Below, piece by piece: positions 23,705 through 33,082 of a stretch of DNA of 64,000 bases. Each line of letters begins with the position of its first letter. The stretch's first letter is position 1. The translations under genes were made by a program, and so were the position numbers. Source of the DNA: Flagellimonas onchidii. GTDB lineage: Bacteria > Bacteroidota > Bacteroidia > Flavobacteriales > Flavobacteriaceae. The stretch spans positions 186,001 through 250,000 of the forward strand of contig NZ_SRXX01000004.1 of assembly GCF_004804315.1 (NCBI RefSeq). The letters run 5' to 3'. A model generated the notes under the pieces. The model saw nothing but the letters and a program-made list of their open reading frames with translations, was not told the DNA's origin and made no database searches.

Positions 23705-24400
23705 ATGAAGTCAATTATACCCTATATATTTTTCATTTTTCAAATAGTAGCTGCGAACTCTCAAGAAAGTTCTGCAAAGCCCTACTACATCTGGGCCAAA
23801 AGTGGATTAAGCTTACGAGAATCTCCAAGTGCAAATGCCGAAAAGATTACAATCATTCCATATAAATCTGAGGTCAGCATAATTTCCGATTCAGGAATAC
23901 TCCTAACGGTCACTGAATTTCCAGGCTTTGACTATACCGATAACTGGGTCAAAATAAAGTATAAGGATTTTATCGGATATTCTTTTATGGGCTACCTATC
24001 GACCATAAAACCACCAGAGCTTCATGAAAATTATCCGCTTTTAGAGTATTTAAATGATAGTTTTTCAAAGATAGATACTCACATATTATCTAGATATGAA
24101 GATTGCACCACCGACGATGACCATTGTATTAGTTCAGGAGTTGCAAGCTATAAAGAAGGCATCAGCTATAGTTTTTTTAATGAAGGTGGTTTTTCAGGTT
24201 CTTTGAGCATCCCCAATTTTAATATTTTACAAGCTTTTACTTTAGCAACTATTTTCTGCCCTAGTTATAAAGATTTTGAAACAAAATATTTTGAAACTCC
24301 ACTGCCCACAATAATGGTTTTTAGAGATGATGTTGGCTGCGATTTTTCGATTACCGTTTTAGGTGACTTTACCATAATACATTGGACAGCTGGGTGTTGA
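23705..24400 (+). CDS. Secreted SH3b-domain protein
   Basis: A 231-residue protein from the ATG at 23705 (MKSIIPYIFFIFQIVAANSQ, a clear signal peptide); an upstream GTG at 23681 adds eight residues. Residues 33-105 form a bacterial SH3 domain (YIWAKSGLSLRESPSANAEK, IPYKSEVSII, WVKIKYKDFIGYSFMGYLS), which usually binds peptidoglycan or surface polymers. The C-terminal 120 residues contain conserved cysteines (DCTTDDDHC, late CDF and AGC) but no fold I recognise. It converges on the nitrilase gene with 16 bp between stops. Function unknown. Confidence 0.72.
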   Translation: MKSIIPYIFFIFQIVAANSQESSAKPYYIWAKSGLSLRESPSANAEKITIIPYKSEVSIISDSGILLTVTEFPGFDYTDNWVKIKYKDFIGYSFMGYLSTIKPPELHENYPLLEYLNDSFSKIDTHILSRYEDCTTDDDHCISSGVASYKEGISYSFFNEGGFSGSLSIPNFNILQAFTLATIFCPSYKDFETKYFETPLPTIMVFRDDVGCDFSITVLGDFTIIHWTAGC

Positions 24401-24416
24401 AAAATAACTCTGCTTA

Positions 24417-25370
24417 CTATTCCCCTTCATATATAACCGTAGATTGCCGTTCTCGATTTACGGTCAATTTGGTCACATCGGGTCGGGAATAGTGTCCAAC
24501 TGGGTCAAAGTTTTGGCGTTCTTCGTAAACACGATTAAAATCCAGTGTTTCATAAATCAACCCTTCTTGGCCCACCAAAGGCTCAATGATCCATTCGCCA
24601 TCCGGTCCGGCAATACACGAACCTCCATTAGCCAGCATATCAGGTGCCTTTTTAAGAATTTTATCTAAATGCGGAGTTTCCTCTGGAAAATCCGAGGTGC
24701 GCATCAACGAAGAGACAGAAATCACAAAACTTCGTGATTCTCGAGCGATAAAACGGGTTATGTCCTTGGTATTGTGCAACCCTCCTGGCCATACTGCCAC
24801 ATGCAAATTTTCACCTTGGCCATAAAGAGCGGTCCTAGGCAAGGGCATCCAATTTTCCCAGCAATTAAGTCCTCCCACTGTAAATTGTTTTAATGGATGT
24901 ACTTTAAGTCCGTTCCCATCTCCCGGGGCCCAGGTCAAGCGCTCATCGTAAGTAGGTTGCAACTTACGATGCACGGATTTTATCTCACCTTCAGCATTGA
25001 TATAGACCAGAGAACAATATAAACTGTGGCCTCCACGGTCTTTTGCGCGTTCTATCATGCCCAAATAAATGGCAATTTTATGCGCCTTTGCCAGCTCACA
25101 TATCGAATCCAAATCTCCAACTTCAATCTGAATGGAATTTCGGGCGTAGTGGGCATGGAGTTCCTTATTTATTTTTAAATCCCAAGAAGCTCCATCGGTA
25201 TAGGCTAACCAAAACGGATATCCAGGTAAAAAAGCTTCTCCGAATACCACTAGTTCAGCTTCATTGGATGCAGCTTCTTTAATGGTGGTTTCGATTTTTT
25301 GAATTGTTGCTTTTTTATCCAGCCAAACCGGTGCAATTTGCGCCAAGGCCACTTTTAAAAGGTTTTCCAT
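24417..25370 (-). CDS. Nitrilase-superfamily hydrolase
   Basis: A 317-residue cytoplasmic enzyme with the nitrilase triad visible: Glu45 (VVFGEAFLPGYP), Lys136 (SVHRKLQPTYDE) and Cys170 (GGLNCWENWMPL). The spacing and the WENWMPL context resemble true nitrilase/cyanide hydratase-like members (branch 1) rather than amidases or beta-ureidopropionases. It would hydrolyse a nitrile to acid plus ammonia; the substrate is unknown. It shares a TAATG junction (1-bp overlap) with the upstream UbiA gene and so is co-translated with isoprenoid genes, an unexpected partner. Confidence 0.88.
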   Translation of the reverse strand: MENLLKVALAQIAPVWLDKKATIQKIETTIKEAASNEAELVVFGEAFLPGYPFWLAYTDGASWDLKINKELHAHYARNSIQIEVGDLDSICELAKAHKIAIYLGMIERAKDRGGHSLYCSLVYINAEGEIKSVHRKLQPTYDERLTWAPGDGNGLKVHPLKQFTVGGLNCWENWMPLPRTALYGQGENLHVAVWPGGLHNTKDITRFIARESRSFVISVSSLMRTSDFPEETPHLDKILKKAPDMLANGGSCIAGPDGEWIIEPLVGQEGLIYETLDFNRVYEERQNFDPVGHYSRPDVTKLTVNRERQSTVIYEGE

Positions 25371-26275
25371 TATAAAATCCGATTTAAGACCAAATCCACG
25401 TCAATCAATAAGATGCTAAAAACTCCAGCCACGATAATGAACTTGAGGATATTGTGTAACCAAACATAGTGTTTTTTGCGTTTGGCCTTTGCCAATAGAA
25501 TGGTAAATATCAGTAGTAATATGATGCACCCATAAAAGTAAATATACATATAGCCCACATCAAAATATTGGATGAGTAATAAAGCCGGAACCAATGTCAA
25601 TAGAATTAATAAACCTATCAATATTTTCGAAGTTTTCGAGCCATACAATATGGGAATGGTCTTATAGTTTTGCGCCATATCACCAGCCATGTTCTCAAGA
25701 TCCTTAATCATTTCACGGGCCAATATTAATAGCGTAAGAAATAGACCATGCACAAAAATGACTTTTTCAAAGTTTTGATAGTACACAAAAACCACAAAAA
25801 ATGGAGCGATTGCCAAGGAAGCAGAAACCAAATTACCAATAAAAGGAATTCGTTTCAACTTATGGGAGTACAACCAAATCCCGAAAATATAGGAAGAAAA
25901 GAAAAGTACCGCCCTAAAGGAAATATAACTTGCCGCAAAAACTGCCAATAGATTAAGAATAAAGTAAGTGGTCAACTTAAAGCGCTGGCTCACCAATCTG
26001 TCGAGCATGCTTTTTCGGGGCTTATTAATCAAGTCTTTTTCGGCATCATAAAAATTGTTGATGATATAACCACTGGCAATCACTAAAGCCGAAGCAGTCA
26101 CAATCAAAAAGAGGTTTAGATCAAAGACCACTTCCCTTAAGGGAAGGTTTGGGGATAGAATATAAATGGAAGCCAAATATTGCGCAATGGTAATCACAAG
26201 AATGTTATAACCTCGAACTACTGAAAACAGACTCAGCAGCTTAAACAGCAACAGTCTATTTTTTCTACTAAGCAT
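25370..26275 (-). CDS. UbiA-family prenyltransferase (geranylgeranylglycerol-phosphate geranylgeranyltransferase-like)
   Basis: A 301-residue integral membrane protein with eight or nine hydrophobic segments. The two aspartate-rich motifs are NNFYDAEKDLINKPRK (about residues 66-81, N-x-x-x-D) and MIKDLENMAGD (about residues 188-198). It attaches a prenyl chain to a polar acceptor at the inner membrane. In flavobacteria this gene is usually annotated as a geranylgeranylglycerol-phosphate transferase-like protein; acceptor unconfirmed. It sits 9 bp after the mevalonate kinase-like gene and overlaps the nitrilase gene by 1 bp. Substrate supply from the same operon fits its role. Confidence 0.88.
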   Translation of the reverse strand: MLSRKNRLLLFKLLSLFSVVRGYNILVITIAQYLASIYILSPNLPLREVVFDLNLFLIVTASALVIASGYIINNFYDAEKDLINKPRKSMLDRLVSQRFKLTTYFILNLLAVFAASYISFRAVLFFSSYIFGIWLYSHKLKRIPFIGNLVSASLAIAPFFVVFVYYQNFEKVIFVHGLFLTLLILAREMIKDLENMAGDMAQNYKTIPILYGSKTSKILIGLLILLTLVPALLLIQYFDVGYMYIYFYGCIILLLIFTILLAKAKRKKHYVWLHNILKFIIVAGVFSILLIDVDLVLNRIL

Positions 26276-26284
26276 GTGATGGGT

Positions 26285-27223
26285 TTAGAAGTGGTAAACC
26301 ACTTCCAATTTGTGTCCTGCAAGCGCTTTTTGAGCCTTCTCAAAATCTTGGGTAAAGCCCAAAATATAACCTCCACCTCCTGACCCACAGAGTTTTAGAT
26401 AATAGTCATTGGATTCGATTCCTTGCTGCCAAAGCTGATGAAATTTAGAAGGAATCATAGGTTTGAAATGATCCAAGGCAACGTGTGAAAGCTGTTTCAG
26501 GTTTCTGAAAAGGGATTTGACATTTCCGTTCAAGAAATCTTCCACACAGGCATCGGTATGCTTCACAAATTGGTTTTTAATCATGCTCCTAAAGCCTTCT
26601 TGTTTCATTTTCTCCATAAAAATCTGCACCATGGGGGCGGTTTCTCCAGTCATTCCGCTATCCAATAAGAATACAGCACCTTTTCCTTCTTTATTTTGGG
26701 AAGGTAGACTTGTAGACTCAATATTATCTTTTGAATTTATCAGAATAGGTAAACTCAAATAACTGTTCAAAGGATCTAGCCCAGAAGATTTTCCATGGAA
26801 AAAGGATTCCATTTTGCCAAATATCTCCTTAAGTTTCAACAGTTTCTCTCTAGTTAAGTTCTCCAGAACGGTAATCTTTTCGGTCGCATATTTATCGTAT
26901 ATGGCCGCAACGAGAGCCCCACTACTACCAATACCATAGCCTTGTGGAATGGAACTATCGAAGTACATTCCCTGCTCCACATCGCTTTCCAAAGCTTCCA
27001 GATCAAAGGACACTAAACCTTGTTCTTCCCTTTCGAGGTTTCTTAAATACAAAGCAAAATCTTTTAGGCTCTCATTAGACTCTTTAGCTTGATCAGAAAA
27101 ATGATCCTCAGTTTTGAGCGCTCCCTTAAAAAAATTATAGGGTATGGAAAGTCCTTTGGAATCTTTGATGATTCCATACTCTCCAAACAAAAGAATCTTA
27201 GAATAAAAAAGTGGTCCTTTCAT
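26285..27223 (-). CDS. GHMP kinase, probable mevalonate kinase
   Basis: A 312-residue GHMP kinase. It begins KILLFGEYGIIKDSKGLSIP, the typical mevalonate kinase N-terminus. The ATP loop is SSIPQGYGIGSSGALVAAIYD (positions 101-121), and the C-terminal motif is LCGSGGGGYILGF. It would phosphorylate mevalonate or phosphomevalonate in the cytoplasm. A separate phosphomevalonate kinase is not seen in the window. It is 64 bp downstream of the diphosphomevalonate decarboxylase and next to UbiA, in an isoprenoid operon. The call is firm on family and pathway, less so on the exact step. Confidence 0.87.
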   Translation of the reverse strand: MKGPLFYSKILLFGEYGIIKDSKGLSIPYNFFKGALKTEDHFSDQAKESNESLKDFALYLRNLEREEQGLVSFDLEALESDVEQGMYFDSSIPQGYGIGSSGALVAAIYDKYATEKITVLENLTREKLLKLKEIFGKMESFFHGKSSGLDPLNSYLSLPILINSKDNIESTSLPSQNKEGKGAVFLLDSGMTGETAPMVQIFMEKMKQEGFRSMIKNQFVKHTDACVEDFLNGNVKSLFRNLKQLSHVALDHFKPMIPSKFHQLWQQGIESNDYYLKLCGSGGGGYILGFTQDFEKAQKALAGHKLEVVYHF

Positions 27224-27287
27224 ATGTACTTTCTAAAAATACAAATATTTGCCCTTGATTGTACCTTCTAACGTCAAACGGGGCCGA

Positions 27288-28388
27288 TCATTGGGTGTTC
27301 TCCACTAATTTTCGAGCACCTTTACCAATTCGATCGCAAATATAATGTCCATTCTCGCAATGCGCAACCAATTCATTCTGAATAAATTGAATTGCCTTCT
27401 CTTTAACCGACTTTGGATAAAGCACATGAACATTAGCTCCGGCATCGAGCGTAAAGCAAATGGGGGTTTTAGTCTCTTTCCGATACACCCATATTTTATT
27501 GATGATTTCTAAAGTGTCGGGCTTCATCAAAATAAAATAAGGATTACTGGTCATCATCATGGCATGAAGAGTCAATGCCTCACTCTCCACAATCTGAATG
27601 AAACTTTCCAAATCTCCCTTTGAAAAAACCTCCTTTAATTTATTGAGATTATCATGTGCTTGTTGAAAGCGTCTAGCTGCATAAGGATGATCATGCATTA
27701 AATTATGTCCAACCGTACTGCTAACTTGCTTTTCCCCTTTATGTACCAACAGAATAGTATCATGAAAATTATTAAAAACGGAATCAACATCGAATGGATA
27801 CTTTATTCCAAACAAATCTGAACTTGTTGGAATTTCTTGATGTATTCCCCATTGAATCAAGTCGCCTTCAATACTTCTACAGGCACTCCCCGAGCCCAAT
27901 CGGGCCAAAAATGAAGCTTTTTTGTTGAAGAAAACATCGTCCATTTTAGCGTCCAGTTTTCTTTCAATATCAAGCAAGCATAGAGCCAGTGCGGCCATTC
28001 CACTTGCCGAAGAAGCAATTCCGCTGCTATGCGGAAAGGAATTTGAAGTCTCTATTTTAAAGTGATACGAGGTCAAAAAAGGAACATAATCTACAATCCG
28101 TTCAAAGAAAGTTTGGATTTTGGGCTTGAAATCATCTTTGGGCCTTCCATCCAAAAGCAAGTCAAATGAAAACTGTGAGCTTTCTTCTTTTCGTGAATAA
28201 ACAATCGAAGTCGTAGTTGCACACGCATCCAAAGTAAAGCTTATAGATGGGTTTGCAGGAATCTGATTCGCTTTCTTTCCCCAATATTTCACCAAAGCAA
28301 TATTGCTAGGAGCCTTCCAAGCTACTTTCCCTTCTGCTGGTAAATCTCTATAAGGGTTAGGCAGAAAGTCTTTCGGGTTCATTGACAT
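27288..28388 (-). CDS. mvaD: Diphosphomevalonate decarboxylase
   Basis: A GHMP-fold enzyme of 366 residues from ATG 28388 (or 364 from 28382), converting diphosphomevalonate to isopentenyl diphosphate. Near the N-terminus are KAPSNIALVKYWGKKANQIP and SISFTLDACATTTS, then the ATP loop PHSSGIASSASGMAALALC (positions 12-19 include SSASG) and LARLGSGSACRS with the catalytic Arg. The open frame extends 100 codons further upstream but that stretch overlaps the divergent TspO gene and has no family similarity. A sequence TATATTTG near 28400 matches the Bacteroidota minus-seven box and would give a nearly leaderless transcript. First gene of the isoprenoid operon. Confidence 0.93.
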   Translation of the reverse strand: MSMNPKDFLPNPYRDLPAEGKVAWKAPSNIALVKYWGKKANQIPANPSISFTLDACATTTSIVYSRKEESSQFSFDLLLDGRPKDDFKPKIQTFFERIVDYVPFLTSYHFKIETSNSFPHSSGIASSASGMAALALCLLDIERKLDAKMDDVFFNKKASFLARLGSGSACRSIEGDLIQWGIHQEIPTSSDLFGIKYPFDVDSVFNNFHDTILLVHKGEKQVSSTVGHNLMHDHPYAARRFQQAHDNLNKLKEVFSKGDLESFIQIVESEALTLHAMMMTSNPYFILMKPDTLEIINKIWVYRKETKTPICFTLDAGANVHVLYPKSVKEKAIQFIQNELVAHCENGHYICDRIGKGARKLVENTQ

Positions 28389-28476
28389 AAGCTTTGGGCA
28401 AATATAAACGAAGCACACGTCTTCATCGGCAATGGATACAAATAAATTCTTAATTTTAGATGGAGTAGCACCGACC

Positions 28477-28953
28477 ATGAAAAAAAAGAAAATTGTCAAT
28501 ATTGGAATTGCCGTAATTGTTTGCCTCTTGATCGGCTTTCTGTCTAGCTTTGCCACCCAAAGTTCAGTAAATGATTGGTATCTCACCTTGAACAAACCGA
28601 GCTTTAATCCCCCTAATGAAATTTTCGCTCCTGTATGGACGATACTGTACACTTTGATGGGAATCTCGGCCGGAATTGTTTGGTCCAAAGGATTCCATCA
28701 TATCTGGGTTAAAACAGCTTTATACCATTTTGCGTTTCAGCTCTTGTTCAATGCCTTATGGAGCATTGTCTTTTTCGGATTAAAAAGCCCACTGCTGGCA
28801 CTTTTGATTATTCTAACCTTGCTGACTTTGATTATGTTGACCATTAAATGGTTCAAGGTGGTAAGTAAAATAGCTGCTTATTTGTTGATTCCCTACCTTT
28901 TATGGGTGTGTTTCGCGGCGGTATTGAATTATAATATTTGGCTATTAAATTGA
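28477..28953 (+). CDS. TspO/MBR-family membrane protein
   Basis: A 158-residue protein from the ATG at 28477 (MKKKKIVNIGIAV) with five hydrophobic segments. The loop WYLTLNKPSFNPPNEIFAPV and WTILYTLMGISAGIVW are the family signature of tryptophan-rich sensory proteins, which bind tetrapyrroles or sterols in the membrane. It is divergent from mvaD, with about 90 bp between starts, an arrangement often seen in flavobacteria. It converges with the DUF1697 gene. The longer frame from 28432 adds 15 residues upstream and is unlikely. Confidence 0.9.
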   Translation: MKKKKIVNIGIAVIVCLLIGFLSSFATQSSVNDWYLTLNKPSFNPPNEIFAPVWTILYTLMGISAGIVWSKGFHHIWVKTALYHFAFQLLFNALWSIVFFGLKSPLLALLIILTLLTLIMLTIKWFKVVSKIAAYLLIPYLLWVCFAAVLNYNIWLLN

Positions 28954-28963
28954 AAAAACTGGC

Positions 28964-29497
28964 TTACCCAGCCATTTCGACCAGCTTTTGCATGGTTTTT
29001 AAGTTTCGTGTTGTGGCCTCCACTTTTAGTTTCCGTTCTACAAAGTTGTTGTTGAGCTTCGCTTTTCCAAATCCTGCTTTACAATTAAGGTAAACGCACC
29101 TTTCTGTTACATGAAAATCTTCATTTTCAAAATCCAGCTGATTGAATGTCTTGACCAACTTGTCATCAGGAACCGTTTTCAACAACACATAATACAAACC
29201 TTTCTCATTTGGTTCATCTGCGTAGGGACTCTCTTTTAAAACCTGCACTAGTTCTTCAACGGTTAAAATCAATACGGGAACTTCAAAACCAAAATCATCC
29301 AGAATCACTTTATGCATATTATTTTGAAGCTTCTCCACGTCATTTTTGTCACTGGCAAAGACAACATTTCCGCTTTGAATATAAGTTCTAACCTTACAAA
29401 ATCCTTCACGTTTCAAAGATTGGGTCAAGTCGGCCATCTTTATTTTCTTTTGTCCGCTCACGTTGATTCCCCTTAGTAATGCTATATAAGATTTCAT
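28964..29497 (-). CDS. DUF1697 family protein
   Basis: A 177-residue cytoplasmic protein that matches the DUF1697 pattern from its first residues: MKSYIALLRGINVSGQKKI, then the VRTYIQSGNVVFAS strand (about residues 38-51) and a second alpha/beta half ending ATTRNLKTMQKLVEMA. The family's biochemical function is not known. It has no operon partner; the gene converges with TspO (10 bp between stops) and is divergent from glpK. The ATG at 29497 is the family start. Confidence 0.88.
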   Translation of the reverse strand: MKSYIALLRGINVSGQKKIKMADLTQSLKREGFCKVRTYIQSGNVVFASDKNDVEKLQNNMHKVILDDFGFEVPVLILTVEELVQVLKESPYADEPNEKGLYYVLLKTVPDDKLVKTFNQLDFENEDFHVTERCVYLNCKAGFGKAKLNNNFVERKLKVEATTRNLKTMQKLVEMAG

Positions 29498-29569
29498 GTT
29501 TTCTTAATTGTTCAATTTGTTCAACGCAATTAATTTTTCTTAAATTCAAGCTCATCAAAAGTAACCACA

Positions 29570-31066
29570 ATGAGTGAATATGTCCTAGCCTTAGATCAAG
29601 GAACCACGAGTTCCCGTGCTGTGGTTTTTGATAAAAAGGGAAGTATCGTTTCTGTCGCCCAAAAAGAGTTTACGCAAATTTTTCCAAAACCGGGTTGGGT
29701 AGAACACGACCCTATGGAAATTTGGGAGACACAGTCAGGGATGGCTTCAGCTGCTTTGGGCAAAAAAGGTCTTTCGGGTCAGCAAATCGCGGCAATTGGC
29801 ATTACCAACCAACGTGAAACTGTTGTGGTTTGGGATAAAAATACCGGAAACCCGATTTACAATGCCATCGTTTGGCAAGACAAGCGCACAGCTGATTACT
29901 GTGATCAGCTTAAAAGTCAGGGAAAGTCACAAATGATCCGCGAAAAAACAGGATTGGTCATTGACTCCTATTTTTCAGGCACAAAGGTCAAATGGATTCT
30001 TGATAACGTTGATGGGGCTAGGGAAAAAGCCCAATCAGGGGAATTGATTATGGGTACCATCGATACTTGGCTCATTTGGAAAATGACCCATGGAGCCTTA
30101 CACATTACAGATGCAACAAACGCTTCTCGTACATTATTATATAATATAAACACCTTGGAATGGGATAAGGAGCTTTTGGATTTATTGAATATTCCCGCAA
30201 GTATGCTCCCAGATGTAAAACAATCCAGCGAGATTTATGGCGAAACAAATACAAGCTCATTTGCGCCCAATGTTCCAATAGCTGGTATTGCAGGTGACCA
30301 ACAGGCGGCCCTATTTGGCCAAATGTGTAACCAACAAGGCATGGTCAAGAATACTTATGGAACGGGTTGTTTTATGTTAATGAACATTGGAGAAAATCCT
30401 ATTATTTCCAAAAACAATTTGCTTACAACCATCGCCTGGAAAATCAATGGAAAAACCACATACGCCCTAGAAGGAAGCATTTTTATAGCAGGTGCCGTTG
30501 TACAATGGCTCCGAGACAGTCTGAAAATTATTTCAGCTTCTTCAGAGGTTGAACAGTTGGCCAGTTCGGTTGAAAACTCTGAAGGAGTCTACTTTGTTCC
30601 AGCCTTTGCGGGGTTGGGTGCTCCGCATTGGAATCAACATGCCCAAGGCACTATTTTTGGATTGACCAGGGGAAGTACCGATGCCCATATCGCTAGAGCG
30701 TCACTAGAATCCATCGCGTATCAGACCATGGATGTTTTAAAGGCGATGGAGGCCGATTCGGGTATTTCGGTTCAAGAACTTCGGGTAGATGGGGGCGCCA
30801 CAGTGAACAATATGTTGATGCAGTTTCAAGCTGATGTTCTGGATACTACAACCGTTCGTCCCAAAATTATCGAGACCACGGTTATGGGCGCAGCTTATCT
30901 TGCAGGTTTAGCCGTAGGTTTTTGGAAAAATCAGGAAGAAATTCAAGATATTTGGCAAACCGATATCCGTTTTAATCCAACCCAAAAAAGGGAAGATATT
31001 GAACGTGCTATCAAAGGGTGGTACAGGGCGATAAGTGCCTTGGAACATTGGACCAAAAATAACTAA
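29570..31066 (+). CDS. glpK: Glycerol kinase
   Basis: A 498-residue FGGY-family kinase that makes glycerol-3-phosphate from glycerol and ATP. Motifs in order: [20 protein letters not shown] (residues 6-25), [70 protein letters not shown], and [15 protein letters not shown]. Length and motifs match GlpK. The glycerol facilitator gene follows 13 bp downstream, so uptake and phosphorylation are co-expressed. No glycerol-3-phosphate dehydrogenase gene is in the window. Confidence 0.96.
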   Translation: MSEYVLALDQGTTSSRAVVFDKKGSIVSVAQKEFTQIFPKPGWVEHDPMEIWETQSGMASAALGKKGLSGQQIAAIGITNQRETVVVWDKNTGNPIYNAIVWQDKRTADYCDQLKSQGKSQMIREKTGLVIDSYFSGTKVKWILDNVDGAREKAQSGELIMGTIDTWLIWKMTHGALHITDATNASRTLLYNINTLEWDKELLDLLNIPASMLPDVKQSSEIYGETNTSSFAPNVPIAGIAGDQQAALFGQMCNQQGMVKNTYGTGCFMLMNIGENPIISKNNLLTTIAWKINGKTTYALEGSIFIAGAVVQWLRDSLKIISASSEVEQLASSVENSEGVYFVPAFAGLGAPHWNQHAQGTIFGLTRGSTDAHIARASLESIAYQTMDVLKAMEADSGISVQELRVDGGATVNNMLMQFQADVLDTTTVRPKIIETTVMGAAYLAGLAVGFWKNQEEIQDIWQTDIRFNPTQKREDIERAIKGWYRAISALEHWTKNN

Positions 31067-31079
31067 ACCAAAAAACGAT

Positions 31080-31808
31080 ATGACTCCCTTTATCGCAGAG
31101 ATTGTAGGTACTTTTCTTTTAATTTTATTAGGCTGTGGTGTTAATGCCAATGTTTCACTAAAAGGAACCTACGGAAGTAGTTCAGGTTGGATTGTGATTA
31201 CCACTGGATGGGCGTTTGCCGTTTATACCGGTGTTGTAGTGGCTGGCCCGTATAGTGGAGCCCACATGAATCCAGCCGTTACGATTGGCCTTGCACTGGC
31301 CGGTGAATTCTCACTCTTTGACGTACCAAACTATATTTTAGCCCAATTTATCGGAGCTATGCTTGGAGCGTTTGTAGTATGGCTAATTCACAAACCACAT
31401 TTTGATACAACCGAGGACGGAGATACCAAAAGAGCGGTCTTTTGCAATGCCCCTGCTATTAACAACTTGTTTTCAAATATATTGACCGAGGTAGTGGGGA
31501 CATTTGTACTGGTGTTCGCCGTATTGTATTTTACTGATGCCGTCTCAACCAAAGACAATACGATAATTGGATTGGGATCTTTAGGTGCCCTCCCAGTAGC
31601 CATTATTATTTGGGGAATTGGACTATCCTTGGGTGGCACCACCGGGTATGCCATTAATCCGGCCAGAGATCTAGGACCTCGAATTGTTCATGCGCTTTTA
31701 CCCATTAAAGATAAAGGCTCGAACGGATGGGGATACTCTTGGATTCCAGTAGTAGGCCCTATTTTCGGAGCAGCTGTCGCGGCCTGGCTTGCAATGACAC
31801 TTGCCTAA
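31080..31808 (+). CDS. glpF: Glycerol facilitator (aquaglyceroporin)
   Basis: A 242-residue MIP-family channel with six membrane segments. The first NPA box is in GAHMNPAVTIGLALAGEF, the second in GYAINPARDLGPRIVHALLP. The aspartate after the second NPA (NPARD) is the hallmark of glycerol-conducting rather than strict water channels. The start is the ATG at 31080 (MTPFIAEIVGTFLLILLG); the longer frame from 31035 overlaps glpK in another frame. Its stop codon overlaps the stop of the convergent flavoprotein gene by 4 bp, leaving no room for a separate terminator. Confidence 0.95.
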   Translation: MTPFIAEIVGTFLLILLGCGVNANVSLKGTYGSSSGWIVITTGWAFAVYTGVVVAGPYSGAHMNPAVTIGLALAGEFSLFDVPNYILAQFIGAMLGAFVVWLIHKPHFDTTEDGDTKRAVFCNAPAINNLFSNILTEVVGTFVLVFAVLYFTDAVSTKDNTIIGLGSLGALPVAIIIWGIGLSLGGTTGYAINPARDLGPRIVHALLPIKDKGSNGWGYSWIPVVGPIFGAAVAAWLAMTLA

Positions 31809-33082
31809 CGCAGGTCTTCAGCAATAGCCTGCGATGCAATATACGCTCCCGTCCAAGCATTCTGAAAGTTGAAGCCCCCCGTTATCGCATCAACATTGAT
31901 GATTTCACCTGCAAAATAAATATTGGGAAGCAATTTACTCGCGAATGTTTTGAAGTTGATTTCCTTTAAATCTACCCCACCTGCTGTAACAAACTCTTCT
32001 TTAAAGGTGCTCTTTCCTTCTACTTTGAAAGAGCAAGCTGTAAGTTGTAAAGCCAACTTTTGAAGTTTTTCTTTTGTGACATCGCTCCACTTTAAATCTT
32101 TTTCAATTCCTGATTCACGAACCAAATTAGTCCATAACCTCCTAGGTATCTCGACCGCCCGAGTTCGAAGAATCGTTTTTTTGGTTTCTGTTTCTTTGAC
32201 CTTCCATAAATAATTTTCCATGGACCCCGTGGTGTATTCAGGTGTCCAGTTTACGTTGATCCTGAATTGGTAGTTAAATCCGTGCAAAATATTTGCTCCC
32301 CAAGCCGACAGTTTTAGAATCGCAGGACCGCTCAAACCCCAATGGGTTATTAAAACGGAGCCTTCTGACTCAAGAATGGGTTCTTCCTTAAGCGCACTTT
32401 TAAGTTTGATTTGCACTTTGGAGGAAAAAGCCTTTTTCGGCGGAATCTCTACGGAAGCATCTACGCTTATACCTTGAATACCCCTAATTCTTTCATCATT
32501 GATATTAAAAGTAAACAAAGATGGAACTGGAGGTATAATAGTGTGTCCCATTTCCGCCAGTTGATTCCAAATTTTAGGATTGCTCCCGGTCGCCAAAAGT
32601 AATTTTTTGCCTATGTAGTGCCTGTTCATTGTAGTAACTTGCCAGCCCTGCCCATTTTCGGATTTTTGGATACGTTTTACAGCGCTGTTCTTTAAGATTT
32701 TAACCCCTAACCGTTTGGTTTCAGCAATAAAGCAATCAATGATAGTTTGGGAAGAATCGCTAACAGGAAAAATCCTTCCATCCTCCTCTATTTTTAACGA
32801 GATTCCCCTTTGTTCAAAAAAAGACATTACATCTCCTGGAGCATGTTTATGAAATGGTCCCAATAGTTCTTTTTTGCCCCTTGGGTAATTCGTAACCAAT
32901 TCATGAGGAGAAAACTCCCCATGCGTTACATTACAACGCCCTCCTCCTGAAACTTTGACTTTAGAAAGTACAGTCTTCCCTCTTTCAAAAATGGCAATTT
33001 TAAGATCAGGTGCTTTCTCGGCTATTTGAATGGCTGCATAGAACCCTGCGGCTCCACCTCCCACAATTATAACATCAAACAT
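31805..33082 (-). CDS. HI0933/BaiN-like FAD-dependent oxidoreductase
   Basis: A 425-residue flavoprotein. Residues 4-25 hold the FAD Rossmann motif VIIVGGGAAGFYAAIQIAE, followed by KVKVSGGGRCNVTHGE (about residues 42-57), the LLLATGSNPKIWN segment and the C-terminal TGGFNFQNAWTGAYIASQAI. It belongs to the NAD(P)/FAD-dependent oxidoreductase group named after HI0933 and BaiN, whose substrates are mostly unknown. It starts within a TAATG junction with the GDPD gene, so the two are co-translated. Its 3' end overlaps glpF on the opposite strand. Confidence 0.92.
   Translation of the reverse strand: MFDVIIVGGGAAGFYAAIQIAEKAPDLKIAIFERGKTVLSKVKVSGGGRCNVTHGEFSPHELVTNYPRGKKELLGPFHKHAPGDVMSFFEQRGISLKIEEDGRIFPVSDSSQTIIDCFIAETKRLGVKILKNSAVKRIQKSENGQGWQVTTMNRHYIGKKLLLATGSNPKIWNQLAEMGHTIIPPVPSLFTFNINDERIRGIQGISVDASVEIPPKKAFSSKVQIKLKSALKEEPILESEGSVLITHWGLSGPAILKLSAWGANILHGFNYQFRINVNWTPEYTTGSMENYLWKVKETETKKTILRTRAVEIPRRLWTNLVRESGIEKDLKWSDVTKEKLQKLALQLTACSFKVEGKSTFKEEFVTAGGVDLKEINFKTFASKLLPNIYFAGEIINVDAITGGFNFQNAWTGAYIASQAIAEDLR

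Noticed and set aside
28389..28688. A 100-codon N-terminal extension of diphosphomevalonate decarboxylase
   Set aside because: It overlaps TspO on the other strand and has no similarity to the family, which starts near MSMNPKDF.
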